Shown: one piece after another, positions 17,023-26,500 of the stretch
Layout of the letters: each line of letters opens with the position of its first letter
Numbering within the stretch: the stretch's first letter is position 1
DNA from: Limnohabitans sp. 63ED37-2
Lineage (GTDB): Bacteria > Pseudomonadota > Gammaproteobacteria > Burkholderiales > Burkholderiaceae_C
Direction of reading: 5' to 3'
Length of the DNA stretch: 64,000 nt
NCBI RefSeq assembly: GCF_001412535.1
Contig: NZ_CP011774.1
Coordinates: forward strand, 1,793,501 to 1,857,500
The notes under the pieces: model-generated
What the model saw: only the letters and a program-made list of their open reading frames with translations
What the model was told of the DNA's origin: nothing
The model's database searches: none
Position numbers and translations under genes: made by a program

Positions 17023-17475
17023 TCACGGCACCTGGTTTGGCGTCGACATCTGCGCTAGCCGCGCTGTCACCTCTTTTTTTCCCAGCTTGCGCACGGCCGC
17101 GATGGCTTGGAGTTGCGCTGCTCGGGGCTTGGACTTGCCCGCCTCCCAGTGGTAGACAGACTGGTTGGACACGCCCAACAACTGGGCCATCTGCACGGCC
17201 GACAAACCGAATTTTTTGCGCAATGACGCAAAGCCATCGGCCCGAAAGCGCAGGCTCTGGGGCTCCGTTTCTTCCTTGACGGGCGTGATGGTGCGGGTGG
17301 GTGTTTTGGCCAAGCGGCGCACCACCGCCTCCAGACTGGCGATGCGCCTTTTGAGATCGGCGATCTCGGCGCGGTGTGTGGCTTGGGCCTTTTTCAGAAC
17401 CGCCGATTGGGTGCGCGATTCTTTTTTGGCGATGCGTGAAATCTCGGTTTTTAATTGGGCTGCAAAGTTGCTCAT
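17023..17475 (-). CDS. Small XRE-type helix-turn-helix regulator with coiled-coil N-terminus
   Basis: The 150-residue protein has a charged, helical N-terminal half (residues 1-55, KKAQATHRAEIADLKRRIAS) that should form a coiled coil. A short linker and a C-terminal HTH_XRE domain follow (LRKKFGLSAVQMAQLLGVSNQ, in part, then VYHWEAGKSKPRAAQL, about residues 84-120). It is probably a DNA-binding transcription factor of unknown target. Divergent from the SDR gene; the 229-base gap between them holds a tandem repeat and a perfect inverted repeat that could be its operators. Similar short proteins occur across Burkholderiales without known function. Confidence 0.7.
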   Translation of the reverse strand: MSNFAAQLKTEISRIAKKESRTQSAVLKKAQATHRAEIADLKRRIASLEAVVRRLAKTPTRTITPVKEETEPQSLRFRADGFASLRKKFGLSAVQMAQLLGVSNQSVYHWEAGKSKPRAAQLQAIAAVRKLGKKEVTARLAQMSTPNQVP

Positions 17476-17574
17476 AGTCTGTCCATCCGTTCAGAACAAT
17501 GATCATACGCACACCATGCGCCCAGCGCCTGGCCATGATGGGTCGTGTGGCGTGCCGATTCGTTGCGTGGTGAT

Positions 17575-17600
17575 CGGCTGACATGTCGGCTGACATGTCG
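17575..17600 (+). repeat. 12-bp tandem repeat in the HTH/SDR divergent region
   Basis: CGGCTGACATGT occurs twice back to back (17575-17586, 17587-17598), followed by CG. Each unit with the next base contains the palindrome GACATGTC, spaced 12 bases apart, roughly one helical turn. This arrangement fits a pair of operator sites between two divergent promoters. Confidence 0.6.
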
Positions 17601-17650
17601 CCTGAGCAGCAGGCCAAACGGCAATGGCTGCTTAAATACAGAAACTGAGC

Positions 17651-17671
17651 GCCCCATCAGCCTGATGGGGC
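17651..17671 (+). promoter_or_regulatory. Perfect 10-bp inverted repeat before the SDR gene
   Basis: GCCCCATCAG (17651-17660) and CTGATGGGGC (17662-17671) are exact reverse complements around a single central base, 33 bases before the SDR start. It could be an operator or an RNA hairpin in the SDR leader. Confidence 0.6.
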
Positions 17672-17704
17672 CGACAGCTTGAGCACTTGAACAGAGGAGC
17701 CCCC

Positions 17705-18472
17705 ATGAACCCTTCACTCAAAGGTCAAATCGCTTGGATCACCGGCGGAGGCAGTGGCATCGGGCTGGCCGGGGCCATGGCGCTGGCCCAGGCCGGGGCG
17801 CATGTGGTGATCTCGGGCCGCAACGCCGCCACCAACACCAGCACTTTGGCGGCCCTGCAGACCGTGGGCAGTGCCCAGGCCCTGCTGCTGGACGTGGCCG
17901 ACAAGCACGCCGTCAAAGCAGCCGTGCAGCAGATTCTGGACCAACACGGGCGCATCGACATTTTGGTGACCAGTGCGGGGACCAACGCCACGCAGCGCAA
18001 TTTCGACGTGGTCACGCCCGAGGCCTGGGACGACGTGGTGGCCATCAACCTGTCGGGTTTGTTTTATTGTGTGCACGCTGTCTTGCCCGCCATGCGCCAG
18101 CAGCAAGGCGGCTTGATTATCAACGTGTCCTCATGGGCGGGGCTCTACGCATCCAAGCTCACTGGCCCGGCCTACAACGCCACCAAACGCGCCGTGCTGG
18201 CCCTGACCGAATCCATCAACATGGAAGAGTGCACAAACGGCATCCGCGCCACATCCCTCTTGCCCGGCGAAGTGGCCACGCCCATTTTGGACAAGCGGCC
18301 CGTGCCGCCGTCTGCCGAGCAACGCGAATTGATGGTGCAGGCCGAGGACATGGGCCAGGCCATCCTGTTTGTGGCGCAAATGCCTGCACGCACCTGCATC
18401 AACGAGTTGATCATCTCCCCCACCTTCAACCGCTTTTACACAGGCGGGCTGGAATCACCGCCCAAACGCTGA
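17705..18472 (+). CDS. Short-chain dehydrogenase/reductase (SDR)
   Basis: The 255-residue classical SDR has an NAD(P)-binding GGGSGIGLAGAMA motif (about residues 14-26), an SAGTNA segment in place of NNAG, and the catalytic pair Tyr157-x3-Lys161 (PAYNATKRA) with a preceding NVSS serine. The GRN at the end of strand two gives no clear NAD/NADP choice. Substrate unknown. The ATG at 17705 follows an AGAGGAG ribosome site. The next gene, a DMT exporter, starts 23 bases after it, so the two probably form an operon. Confidence 0.88.
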   Translation: MNPSLKGQIAWITGGGSGIGLAGAMALAQAGAHVVISGRNAATNTSTLAALQTVGSAQALLLDVADKHAVKAAVQQILDQHGRIDILVTSAGTNATQRNFDVVTPEAWDDVVAINLSGLFYCVHAVLPAMRQQQGGLIINVSSWAGLYASKLTGPAYNATKRAVLALTESINMEECTNGIRATSLLPGEVATPILDKRPVPPSAEQRELMVQAEDMGQAILFVAQMPARTCINELIISPTFNRFYTGGLESPPKR

Positions 18473-18495
18473 GCCCGGTGGCATCTCCCCAGCCC

Positions 18496-19386
18496 ATGAG
18501 CCAACTTTTCAGCGACAGCGCCCGGCACCGCCGCATCGGCATTGCGCTGGTGACGGTGACCACCTTGATGTTTGCGGTGCTCGATGCCTCGGCCAAGTGG
18601 CTGGTGGTCACCTTGCCCGTGATGCAGGTGGTGTGGATGCGCTTTCTCACGCATTCGCTGTTTTCCGTCGCGGTGTTTGCACCATCGGTCAAAGGCGACT
18701 TGCTGCGCTGGCGGCACCCGCGATTGCAGCTGCTGCGCGGCTTGATGCTGGCGTCCATGACGGCGCTCAATTTCTGGGCCTTGCAGTATTTACAGCTGGC
18801 CGAAACCGGGGCCATGCAGTTTTCCGTACCGATTTTGATCGCCCTGCTGTCGGCCTGGTGGCTGGGCGAGCGGCTGGACGCCAAGCGCTGGCTGGCGATT
18901 GCGGTGGGCTTTGCGGGCGTGTTGGTCATCATCCGCCCTGGCAGCCAAGGCTTTCACCCGGCCATCTTGTTGTCAGCCCTCAACGCCATTTTGTATGCTC
19001 TCTTCAACATGATGACGCGCTACCTGGCCAGCAGCGAAAACCCGGCCACCACGCAAATGACCTCGGCGGTGGTGGCCACTTTGGCGCTGACGCCCCTGGC
19101 GCTGTGGCAATGGCAACAACCGGCCACGCTGCTCGAGTGGTTCGTGATGGCGCTGGCGGGTTTGTGTGGCGGCATTGGACACTACTTTGTGGCCGTGGCG
19201 CACCGCTATGCCTCGGCAGCGGTGCTGGGGCCGTTTTTGTACCAGCAGATCCTTTACATGACGGTGCTCGGCTGGCTGGTCTTTGGCCAGGTGCCCGACA
19301 TGGCCGTGGTGCTGGGTGCCTTGGTGGTGGTGGGCAGCGGCCTGTATTTGTTGTGGCGTGAGTTTCAAGGTCAAATCGAGGCGTGA
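18496..19386 (+). CDS. DMT superfamily (EamA) transporter
   Basis: This integral membrane protein of 296 residues has about ten helices and two EamA repeats. AVLDASAKWL in the first helix and the AETGAMQFSVPILIALLSAWWLGERL segment (in part: SAWWLGERLDAKRW) are typical of the RarD/YdcZ-like exporters in this superfamily. ATG 18496 begins right before the first helix; the long upstream in-frame extension overlaps the SDR in another frame and is not coding. Substrate unknown. Confidence 0.85.
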   Translation: MSQLFSDSARHRRIGIALVTVTTLMFAVLDASAKWLVVTLPVMQVVWMRFLTHSLFSVAVFAPSVKGDLLRWRHPRLQLLRGLMLASMTALNFWALQYLQLAETGAMQFSVPILIALLSAWWLGERLDAKRWLAIAVGFAGVLVIIRPGSQGFHPAILLSALNAILYALFNMMTRYLASSENPATTQMTSAVVATLALTPLALWQWQQPATLLEWFVMALAGLCGGIGHYFVAVAHRYASAAVLGPFLYQQILYMTVLGWLVFGQVPDMAVVLGALVVVGSGLYLLWREFQGQIEA

Positions 19387-19523
19387 TCGACCCAAGCCTG
19401 CGCCAGTTTGGGCCAAGCAGCCCACAGTCAGATCGGTGACACAAAGCCAGCCTCACAACGCACAAGATGCGAGGCACGCACAGCACGCATCTTGTGCTTG
19501 GGACGTCACCACAGGAGTTTTGC

Positions 19524-20585
19524 ATGTCTACTTCTCCCCGTTGGAAACACCGCCCACCCGGCTCGAACTGGGGCGACTTTGGGCCTGACGATCAGTACGG
19601 TCGCATAAACCTGTTGACCCCCGAGAAAGTGTTGCAAGGTATGCAAGAGGTGCGCACGGGGCAAACCTTCAACCTGAGCCTGCCGCTGGATTTTCCGGGG
19701 GGCAACGTGCTCAACCCCCGGCGTCAGCCACCTGTGCTGCGCCCCACCCTGCGCGGTGACAAGCCCAACATGAACTACCAACTGCTGTGCGACGACCCGG
19801 CCTGCACCGATGTGGTGTGCGACGACTTGGTCATCATGCACTTGCAGTACAGCACCCAGTGGGACAGCTTGGCGCATGTGGGCTCGATGTTCGACGCCAA
19901 CGGCGACGGCGTGACTGAGCCGGTGTACTACAACGGCTTTCGTGCAGGCACCGATGTCGTGGGGCCCAGCAGTGGATCGGGCGCTGGCATTTTTGGTTTC
20001 CCCGAGATCGCCCGCGAATCCACCTCTTCGGCCAAGGCCTTGGGCATCGAGAAGATGTCTGAGCGCTGCGTGCAAGGCCGCGCAGTCATGATCGACCTGC
20101 ATGCCCACCTGGGCCGCGAGCGGGTGCGGGTAGGCTACGACCTGCTGATGGACATCATGCGCAAGGACAGTGTGGTGGTGGAGCCCGGCGACATGGTGTG
20201 CCTGCACACGGGCTTTGCGCAGATGCTGCTGGAGATGAACAAACAGCCCGACCCGCATGCGGTGGAAAACTCGTGCGCCGTGCTGGAGGGGCGCGACGAG
20301 CGGCTGCTGCAGTGGATCACCGATTCGGGCCTGGTGGCGCTGATCGCCGACAACTACGCGGTCGAAGGCTTGCCCGCCACACCTCGCCCCGGCAGCTGCG
20401 CAGCTTTGCCCTTGCACGAGCATTGCCTGTTCAAGCTGGGCGTGCACCTGGGCGAGATTTGGCACCTGACCCCATTGGCCAACTGGCTGCGCGAGCAGGG
20501 TCGCCACCGCTTTTTGCTCACGGCACCGCCCCTTCGCTTGCCCGGGGCCATTGGCTCGCCCGCCACGCCCATCGCCACCGTGTGA
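19524..20585 (+). CDS. Cyclase family protein (kynurenine-formamidase-like hydrolase)
   Basis: The 353-residue protein belongs to the PF04199 cyclase family of metal-dependent hydrolases that includes bacterial kynurenine formamidase and isatin hydrolase. The usual HxGTHxDxxxH metal motif appears in the variant form STQWDSLAHVG found in a longer subfamily. It is followed by VMIDLHAHLGRERV and by GDMVCLHTGF. Conserved N-terminal W...GSNWGDFGPDDQYGRINLLTPEKV (in part: GPDDQYGRINLL) is characteristic. CAGGAG at 19512 supports ATG 19524. Substrate not predictable from context. Confidence 0.82.
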   Translation: MSTSPRWKHRPPGSNWGDFGPDDQYGRINLLTPEKVLQGMQEVRTGQTFNLSLPLDFPGGNVLNPRRQPPVLRPTLRGDKPNMNYQLLCDDPACTDVVCDDLVIMHLQYSTQWDSLAHVGSMFDANGDGVTEPVYYNGFRAGTDVVGPSSGSGAGIFGFPEIARESTSSAKALGIEKMSERCVQGRAVMIDLHAHLGRERVRVGYDLLMDIMRKDSVVVEPGDMVCLHTGFAQMLLEMNKQPDPHAVENSCAVLEGRDERLLQWITDSGLVALIADNYAVEGLPATPRPGSCAALPLHEHCLFKLGVHLGEIWHLTPLANWLREQGRHRFLLTAPPLRLPGAIGSPATPIATV

Positions 20586-20689
20586 GTCCTCTGACAATTC
20601 AGCGGCTTGGGCAGCGACAATCGGGCAGCCGGAAAAAAGTTCCTGGAAGAAAAAATGCCGATTAGGGAATGCCGGTAAGGAAGTGGCCG

Positions 20690-21063
20690 ATGGATTTGCA
20701 ATTGCTGGACTTTGACTGCAGTGAAGACACCGAGGGCGTGGTGTGCTGGGACGCGCTGGCGCAGCCGCTGCCGCGCCACAACCACGCTTTGCTGCAGGAG
20801 GTAGCGAAGGTGCTGGCCTGGGCCCATGGCTTTGACGCACAAGGCCCCGGTCCGCTGGAGGACGGCGCCCACTGGGACTTTGACCTGCAAGCCACGCTGC
20901 GCCCCGAGGGCCCTGACCCGCAAGCGGCCCGCCTGATGTTGGACCCCCAAACGGGTCAGATCACACTTTCAGCAGCCGATCTGGCGCACCCCCTGGCATT
21001 GAGTTTGAGCCTCAGTGGCACGCCCGGCTTTGCTCAAGCCTTTCGCGAACACTGGGGCGCCCC

Positions 21064-21067
<4 letters not shown>
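20690..21067 (+). CDS. Conserved hypothetical protein before chrA
   Basis: A 125-residue soluble, acidic protein that I do not recognise. It begins MDLQLLDFDCSEDTEG and is predicted mixed alpha/beta, without signal peptide or membrane segment. The ATG at 20690 is chosen because AAGGAAG (20677-20683) sits six bases upstream; an earlier in-frame ATG at 20669 lacks one. Its stop overlaps the start of the chromate transporter gene (ATGA), so they are translationally coupled, but no chemistry can be inferred. Confidence 0.7.
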
Positions 21068-22425
<1,358 letters not shown>

Positions 22426-22519
22426 CCCTGAGCAACCGGGCCAAAACGAACCGAGCCAACCGGGGCAAAAGCCGCGTCAAGCAGAGGACAATGGTGGCCT
22501 TTGTAACCCCAGACACCCC

Positions 22520-22858
22520 ATGAGCACCCTGCCCCCTTGCCCCCAATGCCACGACGAATATGCTTACCCCGATGGTGACCTGCTGATTTGCCCCAGCTGC
22601 GGCCATGAGTGGCATCCGGGCGAAACCACCCCCTCCGAAGCGGCCAAAATCTGGAAAGACGCCAACGGCAATGTGTTGCAAGACGGCGATACCGTCACCT
22701 TGGTCAAGGACTTGAAGATCAAAGGCTCCTCGGCCGTGGTCAAAGTGGGCACCAAGGTCAAGAACATCCGTCTGATTGAAGGCGACCACGACATCGATTG
22801 CAAAATCGATGGCTTCGGTCCCATGCAACTCAAAAGCGGGTTTGTGAAAAAGGTCTGA
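22520..22858 (+). CDS. yjdM: Zinc ribbon protein YjdM (PhnA-like)
   Basis: The 112-residue protein has an N-terminal zinc ribbon, Cys7-PQ-Cys10 and Cys24-PS-Cys27, followed by the conserved domain with DANGNVLQDGDTVTLVKDLKIKG (in part: DANGNVLQDGD) and the C-terminal MQLKSGFVKKV. This is the family once called PhnA from its position near phn genes in E. coli, although it is not the phosphonoacetate hydrolase. Cellular role unknown. ATG 22520 gives the family-standard N-terminus. Confidence 0.93.
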   Translation: MSTLPPCPQCHDEYAYPDGDLLICPSCGHEWHPGETTPSEAAKIWKDANGNVLQDGDTVTLVKDLKIKGSSAVVKVGTKVKNIRLIEGDHDIDCKIDGFGPMQLKSGFVKKV

Positions 22859-23017
22859 GCCTGCAGCCGTTTTTATCAGGCGCCAAGATGTTCCCGGTGC
22901 CCTCGGTCTCCGTCAAACGCGACAGGTTCTCCCCCAAAACCAGTATCGCCATCCCTTTTTAAAATCCGAACCTGTGCGTCTGTGCGTTAATTCACCTCCA
23001 GAACGCCCGCCCAGACC

Positions 23018-23356
23018 ATGACCTCAGAATTCCAGATCGACATCCCCGCCTCCTTCATGGCGCTTTACGTGCCACCCGGCAAGATCAAGCCCACACTGGG
23101 CCAGCGCGAGCTGGCCGCCCGTTACGAGTTGTGTGAAGACTTGGCCAACCTGTTGACAGAAAAAGCCGCCAACATGCAATTCACACTGGGCATCACCGAA
23201 GAGCTGGTGCTGGCGCAATGCGAGGCCGGTCTGTTGGCAGAGCCTGCCGTGGTCACCCCGGACGAAGCACGCTGGGTGGTGTGCCGCCTGGCCGAGTTGC
23301 TGCAGTGGCCGATGTACCAGCTCTTGCAATCGCCTGCCGCCCACACCGCCCGGTGA
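23018..23356 (+). CDS. Conserved hypothetical protein upstream of the MATE exporter
   Basis: A 112-residue soluble protein that I do not recognise. It is rich in helices, with a short N-terminal hydrophobic-aromatic stretch (FMALYVPPGKIKPTLGQREL). The pattern YELCEDLANLLTEKA and LGITEELVLAQCEAGL suggests a compact helical bundle. It lies 7 bases before the MATE gene and is probably co-transcribed with it. Start at ATG 23018. Confidence 0.65.
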   Translation: MTSEFQIDIPASFMALYVPPGKIKPTLGQRELAARYELCEDLANLLTEKAANMQFTLGITEELVLAQCEAGLLAEPAVVTPDEARWVVCRLAELLQWPMYQLLQSPAAHTAR

Positions 23357-23363
23357 CCCCGCC

Positions 23364-24728
23364 ATGAGCACATCCGATCTGCACAGGCTGCTCACAGCCC
23401 CCATCCTGCCCACCTTGCTGCGCTTGGCCGCTCCCAATGTGCTGGCCATGGTGATGACGGTGCTGGTGGGTATTGCCGAGACCTATTACGTGGGCCGCTT
23501 GGGCACGACCCCCTTGGCGGCCATGGCGCTGGTGTTCCCGTTTGCCATGCTCACCCAAATGATGTCGGCCGGTGCCATGGGCGGGGGCGTATCGGCCGCC
23601 ATCAGCCGGGCCCTGGGCGCCTCGGACCTGGTGCGGGCGCAAAGCCTGGTGCAACATGCCTTGCTCATTGGCCTGGGCGCAGGCCTGGTCTACAGCGCCC
23701 TGTTTCTGCTGTGGGGCCCTGACTTTTACGCTTGGCTGGGGGGTCGTGGTGCCGTGCAAGACCAAGCGGTGCAATACGGCCAAGTGCTGTTTGCAGGCGC
23801 CGTCTTGGTCTGGCTGCTCAACACACTGGCCTCCATCGTGCGGGGTACGGGCAATATGCGTGCGCCCTCTTTGGCGCTGGTGGCCACAGCATTGCTGCAA
23901 ATTGCGCTGAGTGGTGCGCTGTCCTTGGGAGCGGGTCCGGTGCCTGCCTTGAGCATGGTGGGGGTCGCCTTGGGCCACATCTTGGCCACAGCCGCAGGCG
24001 TGCTCTATTTCCTGTGGTACCTCATTCGCAGCCAGGGGCGCTTGACGCTGCACCTGCAGGGCTTTGTGATTCAGCGCAGCTTGTTGGCCGACATCTTGCG
24101 GGTCGGGGCCGTGGCCTGCTTGTCGCCCGTGCAGTCGGTGCTGGCGATCCTGATTTTTACCGGCCTGCTGGCGCAGCTGGGCACCGAGGCACTGGCAGGC
24201 TACGGCATCGGCCAGCGGCTGGAGTTTTTGCTGATACCCATCGCCTTTGGCATTGGCGTGGCCGCTGTGCCCATGGTGGGCATGGCCATGGGCGCGGGCC
24301 AGGTGGCACGGGCGCGGCGCGTGGCCTGGGTGGCCGCGGGTCTTTCAGCCCTGAACCTGGGGGTGATCGGTGCGGTGGTCACCCTGGCCCCAGATGTGTG
24401 GGCACGCCTGTTCACGCAAGACGAGACCGTTCTGGCCTTTGCGCGGCAATACCTGGTGACGGCCGGACCGGCCTTTCCTTTCTTTGGGCTGGGGCTGACG
24501 CTGTATTTCGCATCACAAGGGGCAGGCCAGGTCATTGGGCCGGTGCTGGCCGGCACAGTGCGGCTGGTTTTGGTGGCGGGGGCGGGTTGGTGGTTGGCGC
24601 AACACCAGGGCACGGCGGGCGATTTTTATGGTTTGGTGGCCTGGGCCATGGTGATTTATGGAGTGGTCACGGCTGCGGCCGTGGCCTTCACGCCTTGGGC
24701 CTCTTCAGCTGGCCGCGCCTCCAAGTGA
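23364..24728 (+). CDS. MATE family efflux transporter
   Basis: This membrane protein of 454 residues has about twelve helices, the standard size for multidrug and toxic compound extrusion exporters driven by Na+ or H+. The N-terminal segment LRLAAPNVLAMVMTVLVGIAETYYVGRLGT (in part: VGIAETYYVGRLG) and GAMGGGVSAAISRALGA are diagnostic. Substrate unknown. It ends 47 bases before the convergent flgN gene; no terminator is obvious in that gap. Confidence 0.9.
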   Translation: MSTSDLHRLLTAPILPTLLRLAAPNVLAMVMTVLVGIAETYYVGRLGTTPLAAMALVFPFAMLTQMMSAGAMGGGVSAAISRALGASDLVRAQSLVQHALLIGLGAGLVYSALFLLWGPDFYAWLGGRGAVQDQAVQYGQVLFAGAVLVWLLNTLASIVRGTGNMRAPSLALVATALLQIALSGALSLGAGPVPALSMVGVALGHILATAAGVLYFLWYLIRSQGRLTLHLQGFVIQRSLLADILRVGAVACLSPVQSVLAILIFTGLLAQLGTEALAGYGIGQRLEFLLIPIAFGIGVAAVPMVGMAMGAGQVARARRVAWVAAGLSALNLGVIGAVVTLAPDVWARLFTQDETVLAFARQYLVTAGPAFPFFGLGLTLYFASQGAGQVIGPVLAGTVRLVLVAGAGWWLAQHQGTAGDFYGLVAWAMVIYGVVTAAAVAFTPWASSAGRASK

Positions 24729-24774
24729 GTCAAGACCCGACCCACAAGCGACTCAAACCCAATGAGGCAGCCGC

Positions 24775-25212
24775 TCAGGCATCAAAAAAAGGCGTGGATT
24801 TGTGGCGGCGGGAGACTTGACCGAGGCGGTCATAGAGATCAACGGTGGCCGCTGACTCGCCCTGAAGGGCCTGCAAAGCACCTTGGACCGCCTGCAACTG
24901 GCGCTGCAGCAGCTGCATGTTGCGCAAATGGTCTTGTTTGCACTGGAGCAGGTCGGGCTGGAGGTTTTGCCACTGGGCGGGCACCGGATCCAAGCCAGCC
25001 GCCCACTGGGCGACTTGAGACAGACGCTGCAAAATCTGAATTCTTTCTTCCTGCAAAGCCTCAAAGCCCGCCATGTCGCGGGCTTTCAACACTTCAAACT
25101 CCTGCGCCAACAACTCGGCCAGACGTGCAGCATCCACCGGCGCATGGGCGAGCAAGGCGTCCATGGTGCCGTTTGGCGTGCTCGATGCCGACAAGCTGGG
25201 GCTCAGGCTCAT
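24775..25212 (-). CDS. flgN: Flagellar export chaperone FlgN
   Basis: The 145-residue helical cytosolic protein has the FlgN pattern: LLAQEFEVLKARDMAGFEALQEERIQILQRL (in part: DMAGFEALQEERIQIL) followed by a C-terminal region ending in RHKSTPFFDA. FlgN escorts the hook-filament junction proteins FlgK and FlgL to the export gate. Both clients are encoded in this window. The gene follows flgM by 7 bases on the minus strand, forming a flgMN operon behind a sigma-28 promoter. Confidence 0.88.
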   Translation of the reverse strand: MSLSPSLSASSTPNGTMDALLAHAPVDAARLAELLAQEFEVLKARDMAGFEALQEERIQILQRLSQVAQWAAGLDPVPAQWQNLQPDLLQCKQDHLRNMQLLQRQLQAVQGALQALQGESAATVDLYDRLGQVSRRHKSTPFFDA

Positions 25213-25219
25213 GCCAAGC

Positions 25220-25522
25220 TTATTCCGAGATCATTTTTTCAATGGCCATGAAACTTTCGGCGATGCGGCGCGAGTCCAGCGGGTATTGACCTTGCTGGAT
25301 GGCCGTTTTGATGGCATCCACTTTGGCGCGGTCGAATGCTGGCTCTTGAGTGGCTTTTTGGGCCACAGCACTCAGCTTGACTTCGTCAGTCTGGGGCGCC
25401 AATACCTTGCTCAAGCCTTCGGGCGCTGCATCAGCCGAGCGCTCCTGGGCCTTCGCAGCCGCTTGGCGACTGGACGAGTCCAATTGGGCTGCCCGACGGT
25501 AACTGGAGATGGGATCAGTCAT
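25220..25522 (-). CDS. flgM: Anti-sigma-28 factor FlgM
   Basis: This 100-residue protein is mostly disordered in its N-terminal half. The C-terminal half has the sigma-28-binding helices DRAKVDAIKTAIQQGQYPLD and SRRIAESFMAIEKMI. FlgM holds sigma-28 (FliA) inactive until the hook is finished, when it is exported through the flagellar apparatus. The gene has its own candidate sigma-28 site, giving the usual feedback loop. Length is normal. Confidence 0.93.
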   Translation of the reverse strand: MTDPISSYRRAAQLDSSSRQAAAKAQERSADAAPEGLSKVLAPQTDEVKLSAVAQKATQEPAFDRAKVDAIKTAIQQGQYPLDSRRIAESFMAIEKMISE

Positions 25523-25578
25523 GATGGTTCTCTTTTCTGGTCTCTGTTCAATGAGCTGAGACCTCGCTCACAAGGAGA

Positions 25579-25603
25579 ATCGACACCTGATTCTAGAACT
25601 TGA
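25579..25603 (-). promoter_or_regulatory. Sigma-28 promoter of flgMN
   Basis: Read on the minus strand, TCAAG (25603-25599) is followed after exactly 14 bases by GTCGATT (25584-25578). It lies about 55 bases before the flgM start and matches the motif found before fliD, the che operon, flaG and fliC. Confidence 0.75.
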
Positions 25604-25645
25604 GCCCAACAGATCAAAATATTTTGAATTTCACGATAGGGTCAT

Positions 25646-26458
25646 TCAAAGCCCCTGAACCTGGTTGGGACCTTTGACCAATCCCGTGAGCATACGCCCA
25701 GAATCGCGGTTTTTGAGCTTGATTTGCTCACCATATCGACCATCTTGCTGCGCTTCTACCCGGGCCGAGATCTGAAAACCCTGGGCTTGCCCCACCGACA
25801 TCAGCACCATCTGCCCCCTTTTGACGAGCACGGTGGGCCGAATGTCTTGGCTGCGCAGCGGGGTGTCGGGGCGGACATCACGCAACACCTCGCTGTGCAA
25901 AATTTGGGACATTTGCTCCAGCACATTGACGGGCATGCCTGGAGTATCGACAGTAGCCAGCCGAACATGAGCCTCGGTCAGGATCATTCCGCGCTGCAGG
26001 GGGACAGCGGCCACCAGCACCTGGCGTTTCTCAACCGGGGCGGATTCTGCCTTGGCCTGCCCGGGCTGTACCGCCACGCGCCCGGCCACGGTCACACGCA
26101 CAAACAGTTGCCAAGCCGGTTGGGCGCAGCGCACACGAATGGTGTCGGGGCTGGCAAAGGGCAAGTCCATGTTCAGCGGCTTGCTGCAGGGCTGGATCTG
26201 CAGGCGTGGGTCCAGCGGTGCCAGCACCACCGCCTCGGGCGCCACCGATTGGGTTTGCACCACCCATTCAATCACCGACTTTTGCAGGGCCGCAGCGGGC
26301 GTGGCGGGTACCGCCGCCACGGCAGACCAGCTGCTCAGACAAAAGACCACCCCAAACCAGAGGCCACGAATGGTGACCTGATCCAGAAGTCGGCACAGCA
26401 TTTGCATGGAGGGTTTCATAAGTGTGGAAGTATTGACAGTCATCATGGTTCCCATCAT
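25646..26458 (-). CDS. flgA: Flagellar P-ring assembly chaperone FlgA
   Basis: This 270-residue periplasmic protein, with a signal-like hydrophobic segment (residues about 28-48, GLWFGVVFCLSSWSAVAA), assists FlgI polymerisation into the P ring. A SAF domain occupies the C-terminal half (PVEKRQVLVAAVPLQRGMILT in part, then DIRPTVLVKRGQMVLM). The start is uncertain: there are ATGs at 26458, 26455, 26446, 26443 and 26419, and the shorter forms give a more usual signal peptide. It is divergent from the transglycosylase-like gene and separate from flgMN. Confidence 0.88.
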   Translation of the reverse strand: MMGTMMTVNTSTLMKPSMQMLCRLLDQVTIRGLWFGVVFCLSSWSAVAAVPATPAAALQKSVIEWVVQTQSVAPEAVVLAPLDPRLQIQPCSKPLNMDLPFASPDTIRVRCAQPAWQLFVRVTVAGRVAVQPGQAKAESAPVEKRQVLVAAVPLQRGMILTEAHVRLATVDTPGMPVNVLEQMSQILHSEVLRDVRPDTPLRSQDIRPTVLVKRGQMVLMSVGQAQGFQISARVEAQQDGRYGEQIKLKNRDSGRMLTGLVKGPNQVQGL

Positions 26459-26484
26459 TCAAGCAAAAACGAGACCAGCCCCAA
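26459..26484 (+). promoter_or_regulatory. Candidate divergent promoters between flgA and the transglycosylase-like gene
   Basis: On the plus strand TCAAG (26459-26463) is followed after 14 bases by GCCCCAA (26478-26484), a weaker sigma-28 match ending 16 bases before the ATG at 26501. On the minus strand the same bases offer TGG...TTGC with GG and GC 12 bases apart (26476-26463), a possible weak sigma-54 element for flgA. Both are tentative, and both cannot be used at once. Confidence 0.35.
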
Positions 26485-26500
26485 AATACACGCCTCCGAC

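Noticed and set aside
17734..18495. Long N-terminal extension of the second DMT transporter
   Set aside because: It overlaps the SDR in another frame and is Arg/His/Gly-rich; the true start at 18496 sits just before the first helix.
25724..26500. N-terminal extension of the transglycosylase-like protein
   Set aside because: It is antisense to flgA, which has signal peptide and SAF domain.
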